Assembly: GCF_003584125.1 (NCBI RefSeq)
Contig: NZ_QXFL01000006.1
Span: forward strand, 62,001-126,000
Direction of reading: 5' to 3'
DNA length: 64,000 nucleotides
Source: Aurantiacibacter zhengii
GTDB lineage: Bacteria > Pseudomonadota > Alphaproteobacteria > Sphingomonadales > Sphingomonadaceae
Positions 20,001 through 28,424 of the stretch are shown here, piece after piece. The first letter of the stretch is position 1. Each line of letters opens with the position of its first letter. The notes under the pieces are model-generated. The model did not search any database and was not told the origin of the DNA. It was given only the letters and a program-made list of their open reading frames with translations. The position numbers and the translations under genes were made by a program.

Positions 20001-20301
20001 CGTGGAAGGCGGACTGGCGCGCTTGCGTCCAGTATTGATGACGGCTCTGGTCGCGTCGCTCGGGTTTGTCCCCATGGCGATCGCGACCGGCACTGGAGCG
20101 GAGGTTCAACGGCCTCTGGCAACGGTGGTCATTGGCGGTCTGATCACCGCCACTGCGCTCACCTTGTTCGTCCTTCCCGCGATCCTGAAGCTCGTCTTCG
20201 CCACCAGAAAGGATGACCGGACGTGGCGTCAACGCTGGTGGGACCGCCTGCGCCGCAACGTCACTCCCGAGGAACGGCAAGAGCTGCAAGAGGTTACGTG
20301 A
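16990..20301 (+). CDS. czcA: Heavy-metal RND pump CzcA (Zn/Co/Cd type)
   Basis: Proton-driven inner-membrane pump of 1103 aa with two repeats of six helices and large periplasmic loops. The TM4 signature DFGLIVDGAVIIVENS carries the Asp-Asp-Glu set of the Zn/Co/Cd (HME1) class, different from the [13 protein letters not shown] of CusA, and the Cu/Ag methionine triad is absent. The N-terminus has His-rich EHSHRHG. A periplasmic insertion around residues 160-210 makes it somewhat longer than the usual 1030-1070. The start ATG 16990 follows GAGGAAG and overlaps the czcB stop. Confidence 0.95.
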   Translation: MDTDRMQETEHSHRHGLIGMILDMAVRFRWAMVVLTIGVAIYGVMNLLRLPIDAVPDITNVQVQINTEAPALSPSQVETQVTYPVETGLAGIDGLEMTRSISRNGFSQVTAIFEEGTDIYFARQQVNERLTPITASLPEGAEPVMGPISTGLGEVLMYTIEFEHPGGKEAPKGNAVGWQSDGSFVTERGDRLDSDVAKAAYLRTIQDWVVAPLMRSVDGVAGVDSIGGFRKQYLVQPDPARMTGYGLSFDEVIDALEAANLAEGANFVERSGEALLARVDARLGSVQDIEQAVISTRGGVPIRVGDVATVSIGGDLRTGAASLNGDEAVVGTVLMRAGENSRTVSAQAAERLDEVRASLPQGVVAEIVYNRSSLVDATIATVEKNLVEGALLVIAILFLLLGNIRAAIIAALVIPFSMLMASIGMNRLGVSGNLMSLGALDFGLIVDGAVIIVENSVARLAARQEHEGRLLTLGERLTETRLAAQEMIKPTVYGQAIILLVFAPLLTFTGVEGKTFSPMAITVMLALASAFVLSLTFVPAMIAILLNKKLTEKEVKPIRIAKERYGPLVRKAIARPWPVIGAGAGIFAVAALVFSFLGSEFTPQLDERDIAVQSLRIPSTSLERSLAMQRRVEDRLEEFPQVQLVFSRTGTAEVASDPMPPNASDAYVILKPRDEWPDPDLSKDDLVAEMESALGGLVGNLYEFSQPIELRFNELIAGVRGDVAVKIYGDDLTAMTSAANEVAGILREVEGAADVKVQQVTGFPTLDIAFDRPTIARYGLKVEDVAQSVAIALGGRPAGLVFEGDRRFEVVVRLSDATRDDFDQLGALPVLLPNGATIPLRSVAEFRVVDGLAEVRREQGRRLVIVSSNVRERDLGSFVEEARANVEAQVELPAAAFIEWGGQYQNLQAAQERLQIVIPIAFAVILLLLYMAVGGWVPALAVFSAIPLALAGGIFSLALRGMPFSVSAAVGFIALSGVATLNGLVMVTAIRQRLDKGMALDEAIVEGGLARLRPVLMTALVASLGFVPMAIATGTGAEVQRPLATVVIGGLITATALTLFVLPAILKLVFATRKDDRTWRQRWWDRLRRNVTPEERQELQEVT

Positions 20302-20314
20302 ATGGAGAGCATCA

Positions 20315-20740
20315 ATGATTAGTAGCCAGCTCAGTGTGACTCTTGCCGGCGCCCTGATACTTTCAAGTGTTCCAGCATCGGCGCAGGATCAGAGCACGCT
20401 TGTTCCGATCGCCGGTGTCTGGAGCCTTGGTGAAACGCGGTCTTGTGATAGCGGACCGGCCTGGGTGTTTTTCGCAGATGGCTATTATGCCGAAGTGCAG
20501 CTTCCGGACGGTGGCCCCGCCGCCGTCGGAATTTGGCGAGACGAGGGCGATGCCATCGCTTACACCCACGCGCACATGCCATTTGAAGGTCATGAACGGC
20601 CGATGCGGGTTCGTCATCTTACCATCGAAGAGCGCACCGCCGAAAAACTGACAACCCGCAATTATCGCGGTGTCACGCGCACGTTTCACCGCTGTCCAGC
20701 GAATTCGCTGAAAGTGCCGGCAGGTCAGGACGCACATTGA
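20315..20740 (+). CDS. Small exported protein of unknown function after czcA
   Basis: A 141-aa protein with a clear signal peptide (ending PASAQ, about residue 23) and a compact beta-rich mature part containing IAGVWSLGETRSCDSG and a late FHRCP, so one disulfide is possible. The start is preceded by GGAGA and lies 13 bp past the czcA stop, making it the last gene of the czc operon. No family recognised; the GVW opening recalls small lipocalin-like or lysozyme-inhibitor-like folds, but that is only an impression. Confidence 0.75.
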   Translation: MISSQLSVTLAGALILSSVPASAQDQSTLVPIAGVWSLGETRSCDSGPAWVFFADGYYAEVQLPDGGPAAVGIWRDEGDAIAYTHAHMPFEGHERPMRVRHLTIEERTAEKLTTRNYRGVTRTFHRCPANSLKVPAGQDAH

Positions 20741-20856
20741 CGCTTTCGTTACGCAATATGCGGGCTTCGCTAGTCCCTATTCGGGTTTCGCGAACCTGCA
20801 AGCTTACGGGTCTGCGGCACCGGGAGCGGTCAATTTCCAATGGGAAGCAATAGGCA

Positions 20857-23352
20857 ATGACGCGAACCATCGAACTCGAAGTCTCACCGCTCCTTCCCGA
20901 CATCCCGAGCGAAACCGATCATTGCATCGCGCGCTTGCAGTCTTTGCTCAGCTCGCGGATCGGCGTGCACGAGGTCACGATATTGCCCGGCGAGAAAGAT
21001 GCATCCGCCCGACTAGCGATATCATACGATGCCGATCGCCTGACTGTCGCCCGCATCAAGGAGTTGGCCCATGTGGCCGGAGCGGAAATCTCCGAACGCT
21101 ACGGACACGTTGTCTGGCAAGCCGATGGCATCAATTCCACCCGCCGTGCCCAAACGGTCGCGGACCTGCTGGCCAGCAAACCCGGTATCCTCGAAGCAAA
21201 TGCTGATGCGAGCGGGAGGTTCATCGCCGAGTACGACCGTCAGCTAACCGATGAGCCTAGGATTGCTGGCGAGCTCAAGAACCTCGGCGTGTCGGTTCTG
21301 GCGGGCGATGTCGCCAGGAACGCCGAGCACTCTTCCAAAGACCATGATCACGATGATGAAGATCGTGCCGGGCACAGTCATGGTGGCATTTTCGGCGCGA
21401 ACACCGAACTCTATTTCTCGCTCGCCTCGGGCGTATTTCTCGCGACCGGGTTCGGGATTGAGAAGCTATGGTCTGGGCATCCAGGATGGCTGCCATTCGC
21501 ATGCTATCTCGCGGCGTATTTCTTTGGCGGATTCTTTACCGTCCGAGAGGCGTGGGACAATTTGCGCCTGCGCCGGTTTGAAATCGACAGCCTCATGCTT
21601 GTCGCCGCTGCGGGCGCCGCCTTTCTCGGGGAATGGGCCGAAGGCGCGCTATTGCTGTTCCTGTTCAGTTTCGGCCACGCGCTCGAACACTACGCGATGG
21701 GCCGCGCCAAGAGGGCGATCGAGGCGCTCGCCGAGCTCGCGCCGGAAACGGCACGAGTAAAACGTGGAGATGACGTCGTTGAGGTTCCGGTCGAGGAGCT
21801 TGCGCTAGGCGACGTCGTAATCGTGCGTCCGAACGAACGCCTTCCGGCTGACGGCTTCATCTTGGACGGCGTCAGTGCCATCAATCAGGCTCCGGTGACC
21901 GGGGAAAGCGTGCCGGTCGACAAGAGCGCGGTTTCGAATATCGCTTCTGCGCGCGCAAATCCTGACAATCTTGCGGATGACAATCGCGTCTTCGCAGGGA
22001 CGATCAACGGATCGGGCGCGCTCGAAGTGGAAGTGACCCGGCGATCGAGTGACACGACCCTCGCCAAGGTCGTCCAAATGGTGAGCGAAGCCGAGGCTCA
22101 GCAATCTCCTACCCAGCGCTTCACGCAGCGCTTTGAGCGAATTTTTGTGCCTGCCGTGCTCGCTTTGGCCGGCCTGCTCCTTTTCGCCTGGGTTGTCATC
22201 GACGAGCCGTTCCGCGACAGTTTTTACCGGGCGATGGCGGTGCTTGTGGCTGCCAGCCCCTGCGCTTTGGCGATCGCGACCCCGAGCGCGGTCTTGTCCG
22301 GAGTAGCCAGAGCAGCACGCAGCGGCATTCTGGTAAAGGGCGGCGCGCCGCTCGAGGATCTCGGCGCGCTCAAGGCCATCGCGTTCGACAAGACCGGTAC
22401 TCTTACCGAAGGCGAGCCCCGCATGACCGATGTCCAACCCGCGCAGGGTGTATCTGAAAACGAACTGCTTGCGATTGCCTCGGCGGCTGAAAATCTGAGC
22501 GATCATCCCCTAGCACAGGCGATTGTTAGGGACGGCAAGCAGCGGCTTGGCGATGAGGCACTGCCCGAAGCTACAAGTCTTGAAAGCTTCACAGGCAAGG
22601 GGATCACCGCGCTTGTCGGCGGTGAGCGGGTGTGGATCGGAAAGCTCGAAATGTTCGGGCAAGACGGGGTCCCTCAGCTCGGTGCCGAACTGTCGGATGC
22701 TATCGAGTCCATGCGCGAGCGCGGGCGGACGACGATGGGCGTTCGCTCGGAAACGCGCGATCTTGGAGCGATCGGTTTGCTCGACACGCCGCGGGCGGCA
22801 GCAAAGGCGACGCTCGAAGCGTTGCGCGGCCTCGGGATCACCCGAATGATCATGATCTCGGGCGACGACCAAAGAGTGGCCGATGCGGTTGGAAAGGAAG
22901 TCGGCCTCGACGAGGCCTGGGGCAATCTCATGCCCGACGACAAGGTCAAGGCCATCCGCAAGCTTGCCGGCCAGGACAAGGTTGCGATGGTCGGAGACGG
23001 GGTTAATGACGCTCCGGCCATGGCGAACGCAACGGTCGGAATAGCAATGGGGGCTGCCGGCTCGGACGTTGCATTGGAGACAGCCGATGTCGCGCTGATG
23101 GCCGATGATCTCGCCCGACTGCCTTTCGCCGTCGATCTGAGCCGACAAACCCGGTCAATCATCCGGCAGAACATGATCGTCAGTCTCGGAATTGTTGTCG
23201 TGCTCATCCCGGCAACCATTTTCGGTCTCGGGATAGGCCCCGCTGTCGCGGTTCACGAGGGATCAACGCTAATCGTGGTCGCCAATGCGCTTCGCCTTCT
23301 GGCGTATAAAGAGAAGGGCAGCACAAAAGACATAGCAGAGAAGCCAGTATGA
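20857..23352 (+). CDS. P1B-4-type metal-transporting ATPase (CzcP/CoaT/CtpD-like)
   Basis: An 831-aa P-type ATPase that exports a divalent metal from the cytoplasm. Visible motifs: SPCALA in the metal-site helix (467-469, not CPC), TGES (349-352), phosphorylation site DKTGTLTEG (511 on), hinge GDGVNDAPAM, and the last-helix motif HEGSTLIVVANALRLL. SPC plus HEG-S-T is the P1B-4 pattern, whose members move Co, Zn, Cd, Ni or Fe. The first 180 residues look like two degenerate HMA-like folds without CxxC and end in a His/Asp-rich stretch (KDHDHDDEDRAGHSHGG). Its stop overlaps the next gene (ATGA). In Cupriavidus CzcP of this class assists CzcCBA, a fitting parallel. Confidence 0.93.
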   Translation: MTRTIELEVSPLLPDIPSETDHCIARLQSLLSSRIGVHEVTILPGEKDASARLAISYDADRLTVARIKELAHVAGAEISERYGHVVWQADGINSTRRAQTVADLLASKPGILEANADASGRFIAEYDRQLTDEPRIAGELKNLGVSVLAGDVARNAEHSSKDHDHDDEDRAGHSHGGIFGANTELYFSLASGVFLATGFGIEKLWSGHPGWLPFACYLAAYFFGGFFTVREAWDNLRLRRFEIDSLMLVAAAGAAFLGEWAEGALLLFLFSFGHALEHYAMGRAKRAIEALAELAPETARVKRGDDVVEVPVEELALGDVVIVRPNERLPADGFILDGVSAINQAPVTGESVPVDKSAVSNIASARANPDNLADDNRVFAGTINGSGALEVEVTRRSSDTTLAKVVQMVSEAEAQQSPTQRFTQRFERIFVPAVLALAGLLLFAWVVIDEPFRDSFYRAMAVLVAASPCALAIATPSAVLSGVARAARSGILVKGGAPLEDLGALKAIAFDKTGTLTEGEPRMTDVQPAQGVSENELLAIASAAENLSDHPLAQAIVRDGKQRLGDEALPEATSLESFTGKGITALVGGERVWIGKLEMFGQDGVPQLGAELSDAIESMRERGRTTMGVRSETRDLGAIGLLDTPRAAAKATLEALRGLGITRMIMISGDDQRVADAVGKEVGLDEAWGNLMPDDKVKAIRKLAGQDKVAMVGDGVNDAPAMANATVGIAMGAAGSDVALETADVALMADDLARLPFAVDLSRQTRSIIRQNMIVSLGIVVVLIPATIFGLGIGPAVAVHEGSTLIVVANALRLLAYKEKGSTKDIAEKPV

Positions 23353-23978
23353 GCTGCAACGATGACTTCGATCTGGATTCGGCGGACAAGCGACGCACAT
23401 TGTGGATCGTATTGTGGCTCAACGTCGCAATCGCGGTTGGTTTCTTTGTCGTTGCCTATTTTGCGGACTCGAACGCGCTCTTGGCCAACGGGCTCGACAA
23501 TTCGTCGGACGCGCTTGTCTACGCTCTCAGTCTCCTTGCGCTGAGTCGACCGCGCTCCTGGAAGCGAGGCGCAGCGCGCTTTTCTGGCGTCATGCTTTTG
23601 ATCTTTGCCGGCGGAGTGATTGCTGATGCCGTCAGGCGGTTTGTTGAAGGTTCTGAGCCGGGTGGCATCCTGATGATCGCGATGGCTGCCGTCGCGGGCA
23701 TAGTGAACCTCTATTGCCTTCGCCTGTTGCAAAAGATGCAGAACAAGGACGTCAACATGCGGGCCGCCACCACATTCAGCTTCAATGACTTCATTTCGAA
23801 CGGCGGGATTATCATCGCTGGCGTCATCGTTATGATCACAGGCGCGAACTGGCCGGACCTTGTGGTCGGCATCGCTGTGGCTGGCATAGCTCTTTACGGC
23901 GGGATCGATATCCTGCGCGACGCGCACAGTGACAAGCACGACGAGGCGGGAACGGTTCATGGCGAAACACGGGAATGA
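23349..23978 (+). CDS. Second short CDF-family transporter lacking C-terminal domain
   Basis: A 209-aa, six-helix CDF relative of the protein at 11449. It shares the same altered metal site, D50-x3-D54 in TM2 (DNSSD) and N146-D147 in TM5 (FSFNDFIS), and the absence of a cytoplasmic domain; the tail is short and His/Asp-containing (HSDKHDEAGTVHGE). It overlaps the ATPase stop and the next start, both ATGA, so it is translationally coupled to both. Direction and substrate are inferred from the family; it may need a partner for dimerisation. Confidence 0.83.
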   Translation: MSCNDDFDLDSADKRRTLWIVLWLNVAIAVGFFVVAYFADSNALLANGLDNSSDALVYALSLLALSRPRSWKRGAARFSGVMLLIFAGGVIADAVRRFVEGSEPGGILMIAMAAVAGIVNLYCLRLLQKMQNKDVNMRAATTFSFNDFISNGGIIIAGVIVMITGANWPDLVVGIAVAGIALYGGIDILRDAHSDKHDEAGTVHGETRE

Positions 23979-24841
23979 GCCTCGTCCACGAGATATTTGT
24001 AACTGAGGATTTGTCGGCGATCCTGACCTTGGCGATGCTGGCAAGCCTCGGCCTGGGTGCTGGCGTTGTCTGGGAAGAAAAGCACGGGCCTACCCCGAAC
24101 GAAAATGGGTTCGCGGCGGCCGTCCACTCTGGCGCCCTTGCCGCACTTGCGCTTGTTTTGACCGGTCCTGCAGTTGGACAAGCAAGGGGTGACTTCATAG
24201 ACGCAGCCCTGCTCCCCGCTGGCGGGACTCTCTATCTTCTGGCGGTGCTGATCGGAGGCTGGGCTTCGCATCGCGACTCAGTTGGAACCCTGTCCGACGC
24301 CGTGGGAAGACGCGGGCCGAAGATGACCATTGCGCTTCAAGGCGGTATTGCGCTGGGGTTTGGTGGCATCGCTCTGGGTGCAGCAGCAGCCGTGTCTGTC
24401 TTCGCCGGTTTCGCAGCAACACTAGGGGTTGGAATCACCTTTTTCCTGGTGGGGCGAAAGACAACAGCCGGATTTCGCGACAGCGCGATGAAACGCATGG
24501 ATCGTCTAGCGATCCATGTTTTTCTGTCACTCGCCTTTGTTGCCGCAGCGGTAGCCGGGTTTTGGCTTCTCCACGGCATGAGCGAAACAGCGGACGCGCG
24601 GTTGGCAATTCTACTCGCAGGATACTTTCTTGTCTGGTCGGTTCATTTTTTGCTGCAAATCCCGGGCAGACTGGGAGGTTTGAATTTGGCAGCACTCGCG
24701 GCCTTCATCTCCGGGCTTGCGATGTTCGGAATGATTGCAGTCGGATTTAACGCCGCGATCGGAGCAATCGATAATTCCGATGCGATCCTTCAGCATCCGG
24801 ATACCGCCGGCAACAAAATCGCAAATAGCGGAGAAAAGTGA
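23975..24841 (+). CDS. Polytopic membrane protein of unknown function in metal operon
   Basis: 288 aa with about seven to eight hydrophobic helices and few charged residues in them. I do not recognise a family. Visible features: an EEKHGPTPNENG loop after the first helix, a conserved-looking GGWASHRDSVGTLSDAVGR segment and VGRKTTAGFRDSAMKRMD between helices. It is tightly coupled on both sides (ATGA with the short CDF, TGATG with czcD), so it almost certainly works with the ATPase and CDFs, perhaps as a subunit or a regulator of metal export. Confidence 0.75.
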   Translation: MSLVHEIFVTEDLSAILTLAMLASLGLGAGVVWEEKHGPTPNENGFAAAVHSGALAALALVLTGPAVGQARGDFIDAALLPAGGTLYLLAVLIGGWASHRDSVGTLSDAVGRRGPKMTIALQGGIALGFGGIALGAAAAVSVFAGFAATLGVGITFFLVGRKTTAGFRDSAMKRMDRLAIHVFLSLAFVAAAVAGFWLLHGMSETADARLAILLAGYFLVWSVHFLLQIPGRLGGLNLAALAAFISGLAMFGMIAVGFNAAIGAIDNSDAILQHPDTAGNKIANSGEK

Positions 24842-25794
24842 TGGCGCACTCGCACGATCAAGCTGGCCACAGTCACGGCGAGGAAAACCTTAGCGATCGT
24901 CAGCTGATCCTCGCGGTCGCGATCAATGTCCTCCTGACCCTTGCCCAGATTGTCGGCGGCATCCTTTCAGGGTCACTGGCGCTTATCGCGGATGCATTGC
25001 ACAACTTCAGCGATGCGGCCTCTCTTGGTCTTGCGTGGTTTGCGCGACGCATAGGCCGGCGTCCGGCGGACAAGCTGATGACCTTCGGCTACGCCCAGGG
25101 AGAAGTGGTCGCCGCACTCATCAATCTGACGACCTTGCTGATCATCGGATTCTATCTGATCGTTGAGGCGATCAACCGTTTCGCCGCGCCGCAGCCGGTC
25201 GAAGGCTGGACCGTGATCTGGGTTGCCGGGATCGCACTTGTCATCGATCTCGTCACCGCATTCATTGTCTATCGCGGCGCGCATGACAGCATTAACATGA
25301 AGGCTGCCTTCCTTCATAACGTTTCGGACGCGCTGGCCTCGATCGGTGTGATCGTCGCCGGAGTGCTAATTATTCTATACGATCTCGTCGTCGCCGATCT
25401 CATCATCACTCTCATCATCGCGGCCTATGTCATCTGGCAGGGCGCGACGCTCCTACCGCGAACCGTTCGTCTGCTGATGGGAGCAGTGCCGGACGAGGTG
25501 GAATTTGATCAGATGGTTGAAAACCTGCGCGCGCTTGGCGGCGTGCAGGATATTCACCACGTCCATGTCTGGAATCTGGGAGAACATCACCGGGCGCTCG
25601 AAGCCCATCTCACTCTTGTTGATTACTCCCAAACAGCATTCGAGGGAGTCAAGCGACGCGCGCGGGCGATGCTGGAAAAGGATTTCGGCATCGCACATGT
25701 CACTTTCGAGCCCTGCCTCGCTACGGACTGCGATGATGCGCTGATCCCTGCCCACCCGGCACCCAACAACGGGAAAAACACGGTCGGTGATTAA
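24841..25794 (+). CDS. czcD: Zinc-type CDF exporter CzcD/ZitB
   Basis: Full-length CDF antiporter, 317 aa, moving Zn (and Cd/Co) from the cytoplasm in exchange for protons. It has a His-rich N-terminus (MAHSHDQAGHSHGE), six helices with the canonical sites H54-x3-D58 (HNFSD) and H159-x3-D163 (HNVSD), and the cytoplasmic ferredoxin-like domain from about residue 215 (IHHVHVWNLGEHH). The ATG at 24841 shares a base with the previous stop (TGATG); the GTG one codon upstream is the less likely start. Last gene of the ATPase operon. Confidence 0.94.
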   Translation: MAHSHDQAGHSHGEENLSDRQLILAVAINVLLTLAQIVGGILSGSLALIADALHNFSDAASLGLAWFARRIGRRPADKLMTFGYAQGEVVAALINLTTLLIIGFYLIVEAINRFAAPQPVEGWTVIWVAGIALVIDLVTAFIVYRGAHDSINMKAAFLHNVSDALASIGVIVAGVLIILYDLVVADLIITLIIAAYVIWQGATLLPRTVRLLMGAVPDEVEFDQMVENLRALGGVQDIHHVHVWNLGEHHRALEAHLTLVDYSQTAFEGVKRRARAMLEKDFGIAHVTFEPCLATDCDDALIPAHPAPNNGKNTVGD

Positions 25795-25921
25795 GCTTTC
25801 GCTGGCCTGTTCCTGCCCGGCCGTTCGCAGACCCTGAGCCCTCATCGCGCGCCGGTCGCGGACGGTATTGCAGTCCAGAACCGATGCACCGCGAGCCGCC
25901 CTCACCCAATATGGGCATAAA

Positions 25922-25968
25922 AGCCTACTACTGCTATTGCGAATACGTCTCAATAGCAGTAGTAGGCT
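25922..25968. repeat. 18-bp perfect inverted repeat upstream of the TonB receptor
   Basis: AGCCTACTACTGCTATTG (25922-25939) is repeated as its exact reverse complement at 25951-25968 with an 11-nt loop. It lies 127 bp after czcD and ends 27 bp before the receptor ATG. There is no U-run after it on either strand, so it is not a simple intrinsic terminator. A large operator, an RNA hairpin in the receptor leader, or a mobile-element scar are possible. Confidence 0.9.
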
Positions 25969-25995
25969 GGTAAATGTCTCGAAAGGATTCTTCAC

Positions 25996-28230
25996 ATGTA
26001 TCGCGCTACCGCCTCGCTCATAGCAATTGCACTGGCCGCCCCTGCTTACGCCAATGAAAAAGACCCGACCGATGAGCGGCAATCGCAGGACGGGATAGCA
26101 AACCCAAGCGAATCGATTATCGTGATTGGCGGTCGCATCGATGCGTATGAAGTGGCCGGTGCGGCGGACCTAATCGATGGCGAGGAACTGAGCGAATTCG
26201 AGCATGGTGACGTCAACCGTGTCCTGCGCCAGGTGCCGGGGGTCAACATTCAGGAAGAGGACGGTTTCGGGCTATTCCCGAATATTGGCTTGCGCGGCGC
26301 GCCGGTCGAACGGTCGAGCAACATCACCTTGATGGAAGATGGCGTTCTCATTGCCCCTGCCCCCTACGCCGCTCCGGCCGCGTATTACTTTCCCGCGATC
26401 GGTCGAATGGACGCAGTCGAAGTGATCAAGGGCGCGGGCTCGGTACGCTATGGTCCTCGCACGATCGGCGGGGCCATCAATTTCCGATCGACTCCGATAC
26501 CGACCGAGAGCCTGGCTGGCGAAGCTTCCGGCCAGCTTGGTTCTCGCGGCTATTATCAGGGTCATGGCTGGATTGGCGCTAGTGCCGACAATTTCGGGGC
26601 GATGGTAGAAAGCTATCAGCAAGGCAGTGACGGGTTCAAGACGATAGATGGGCTTCCCGGCGCCGAGACCGGTTTTCAACGTCAGGACTATCGCGCCCGC
26701 TTCGCCGTCCACACCAACCCAGATTCGCCGGTCGATGCTCGCCTCGAGTTCGCCTATGGTCGATCCGAACTTGAGGCGAACGAAACCTATTTGGGCCTCG
26801 CCGACGCGGATTTCGCGAGCGATCCGTACCGGCGCTATTCGGCCAGCCAACGCGACGTTTTCACGGGCGAGCACGATCAATATCGGCTCACCGGCACCCT
26901 CCGGTTGCCCGACGACACGCAGTTCGCGGTTACCCTATATCGCAACGATTTCACACGAAGTTGGTCGAAGCTACAGGACATCGATTTCGATGGTGATGGC
27001 AGCTTTGATGCCATCCAACCCGTTTTCGATGCTCCCTCCTCAAACGAGAGAGGCCTCGCAATCCTGCGAGGCGCAGACAGCGCTGAAGGTGCCCTTCGCA
27101 TTCGCAACAACAACCGCGTCTATCGGAGCGAAGGCGTCCAGCTTTCGTTCGAAAGACCTTTCGAGACCGGCGAGGTCAGGCACAACCTGGCTGCGTCGCT
27201 CCGGTATCACGAGGATGAAGAAGACCGGTTGCAGAATGAGGAATTCTATACGCAAACGGATGGAGATCTCGTTTTCGTCCGGCAGACGGCTCCGGGCGCT
27301 CAAGCCAATCGCGAGGCGAAGGCGAAGGCGATCGCTTTCTATCTGGAGAACCGGATCGAGATCGGCGGGCTTACTCTGACACCCGGCATTCGGTACGAAG
27401 GCATCGACCTTACTCGACTGGACTATGATCGAGCCGACCCCGCTCGTCTCGATGGACCTGCGCGCATACGCAAGACCAACGTTGACGAATGGCTTCCCGC
27501 ACTCGGTGCAACCTATGCACTGGGAGACGTGCTGTTGATTGCAGGCGCTTCGCGCGGTTTTTCTCCCCCCGGGCCCGGAAATCCGGAGGCACGAGCCGAG
27601 AAAAGCTGGAACTATGAATTTGGTGGGCGTTTTCGGAATGGCGCCATTCAAGCTTCCGCGATTGCGTTTTATTCCGACTATTCCAATCTGCTCGGAAACT
27701 GCACACAATCCGTGGGGTGTAGCGTCGGGGATATTGGCGACCAGTTCAATGCTGGGGCCGTCTCCGTGAAGGGGTTGGAGCTGGCAGCTTCGACGGAGCA
27801 TCAAGTGGGTAGGGAAATTTCTATTCCCTTCTCGGTGGTTTACACGCTCACCGACGCGCAATTCGAAAGCAGTTTCGAGAGTGCGTTCTTCGGTTCCGTG
27901 TCCCAGGGCGACGCACTCCCCTACATCGCTCGCCACCAATTCTATGCCGAAACGGGGCTCGCATTTGGACCGGCATCCTTGCTCGTGAGCGCCAATTACA
28001 CATCGCAAGTACGCACCGAAGCAGGTAGCGGGGATATTTCGCCCGATGAGCGTATTGACGAAAGGATTGTCTTTGATCTCGCCGGCCGGTTTGCGCTGAC
28101 GGAAGGTCTCTCTTTGTTTGCCAGAGTGGATAATCTGTTCGACAATGCTTATGCTGTAGCGCGTCGGCCTTCGGGTTTGAGACCGGGGGCTCCCCGGCGC
28201 TTCGTAGCAGGCGCTAGCGTGCGCTTCTGA
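25996..28230 (+). CDS. TonB-dependent outer-membrane receptor, FecA-like
   Basis: Energised outer-membrane importer, 744 aa. It has a signal peptide (1-19, ending AYA), a plug domain starting about residue 45 (DVNRVLRQVPGVNIQ... IGLRG), and a 22-strand barrel ending in Phe (GASVRF). The plug resembles the Fe(III)-dicitrate receptor family but lacks the N-terminal signalling extension, and no FecI/FecR pair is nearby. Position after czcD suggests uptake of a metal chelate, perhaps to restore Zn/Fe supply; the substrate is unknown. An AAAGGA ribosome-binding site lies upstream, and an 18-bp inverted repeat ends 27 bp before the ATG. Confidence 0.9.
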   Translation: MYRATASLIAIALAAPAYANEKDPTDERQSQDGIANPSESIIVIGGRIDAYEVAGAADLIDGEELSEFEHGDVNRVLRQVPGVNIQEEDGFGLFPNIGLRGAPVERSSNITLMEDGVLIAPAPYAAPAAYYFPAIGRMDAVEVIKGAGSVRYGPRTIGGAINFRSTPIPTESLAGEASGQLGSRGYYQGHGWIGASADNFGAMVESYQQGSDGFKTIDGLPGAETGFQRQDYRARFAVHTNPDSPVDARLEFAYGRSELEANETYLGLADADFASDPYRRYSASQRDVFTGEHDQYRLTGTLRLPDDTQFAVTLYRNDFTRSWSKLQDIDFDGDGSFDAIQPVFDAPSSNERGLAILRGADSAEGALRIRNNNRVYRSEGVQLSFERPFETGEVRHNLAASLRYHEDEEDRLQNEEFYTQTDGDLVFVRQTAPGAQANREAKAKAIAFYLENRIEIGGLTLTPGIRYEGIDLTRLDYDRADPARLDGPARIRKTNVDEWLPALGATYALGDVLLIAGASRGFSPPGPGNPEARAEKSWNYEFGGRFRNGAIQASAIAFYSDYSNLLGNCTQSVGCSVGDIGDQFNAGAVSVKGLELAASTEHQVGREISIPFSVVYTLTDAQFESSFESAFFGSVSQGDALPYIARHQFYAETGLAFGPASLLVSANYTSQVRTEAGSGDISPDERIDERIVFDLAGRFALTEGLSLFARVDNLFDNAYAVARRPSGLRPGAPRRFVAGASVRF

Positions 28231-28424
28231 GTATCTACGCCGGCCGATGATCGCGCAATCTTGTAGGAGGCGGGAGCGCCAGTGAGCATTTCCGCCTCAC
28301 TAAATGCAGGTGAGGTCGAGACTCACGCAATCGATTGCGCCGACATTCGACGTGCCGCAGGCCACACACCCGCCAAAATATGAGGACGGCGGACACCTCC
28401 CCCAGAATAAATAGGAGTTTTGAC

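Noticed and set aside
18928-20289. Long minus-strand open frame inside czcA
   Set aside because: Antisense shadow of a well-conserved gene; Arg/Gln-rich translation with no domain.
25922-25968. The long inverted repeat as an intrinsic terminator or CRISPR unit
   Set aside because: No U-run on either side and only one copy, with no spacers.
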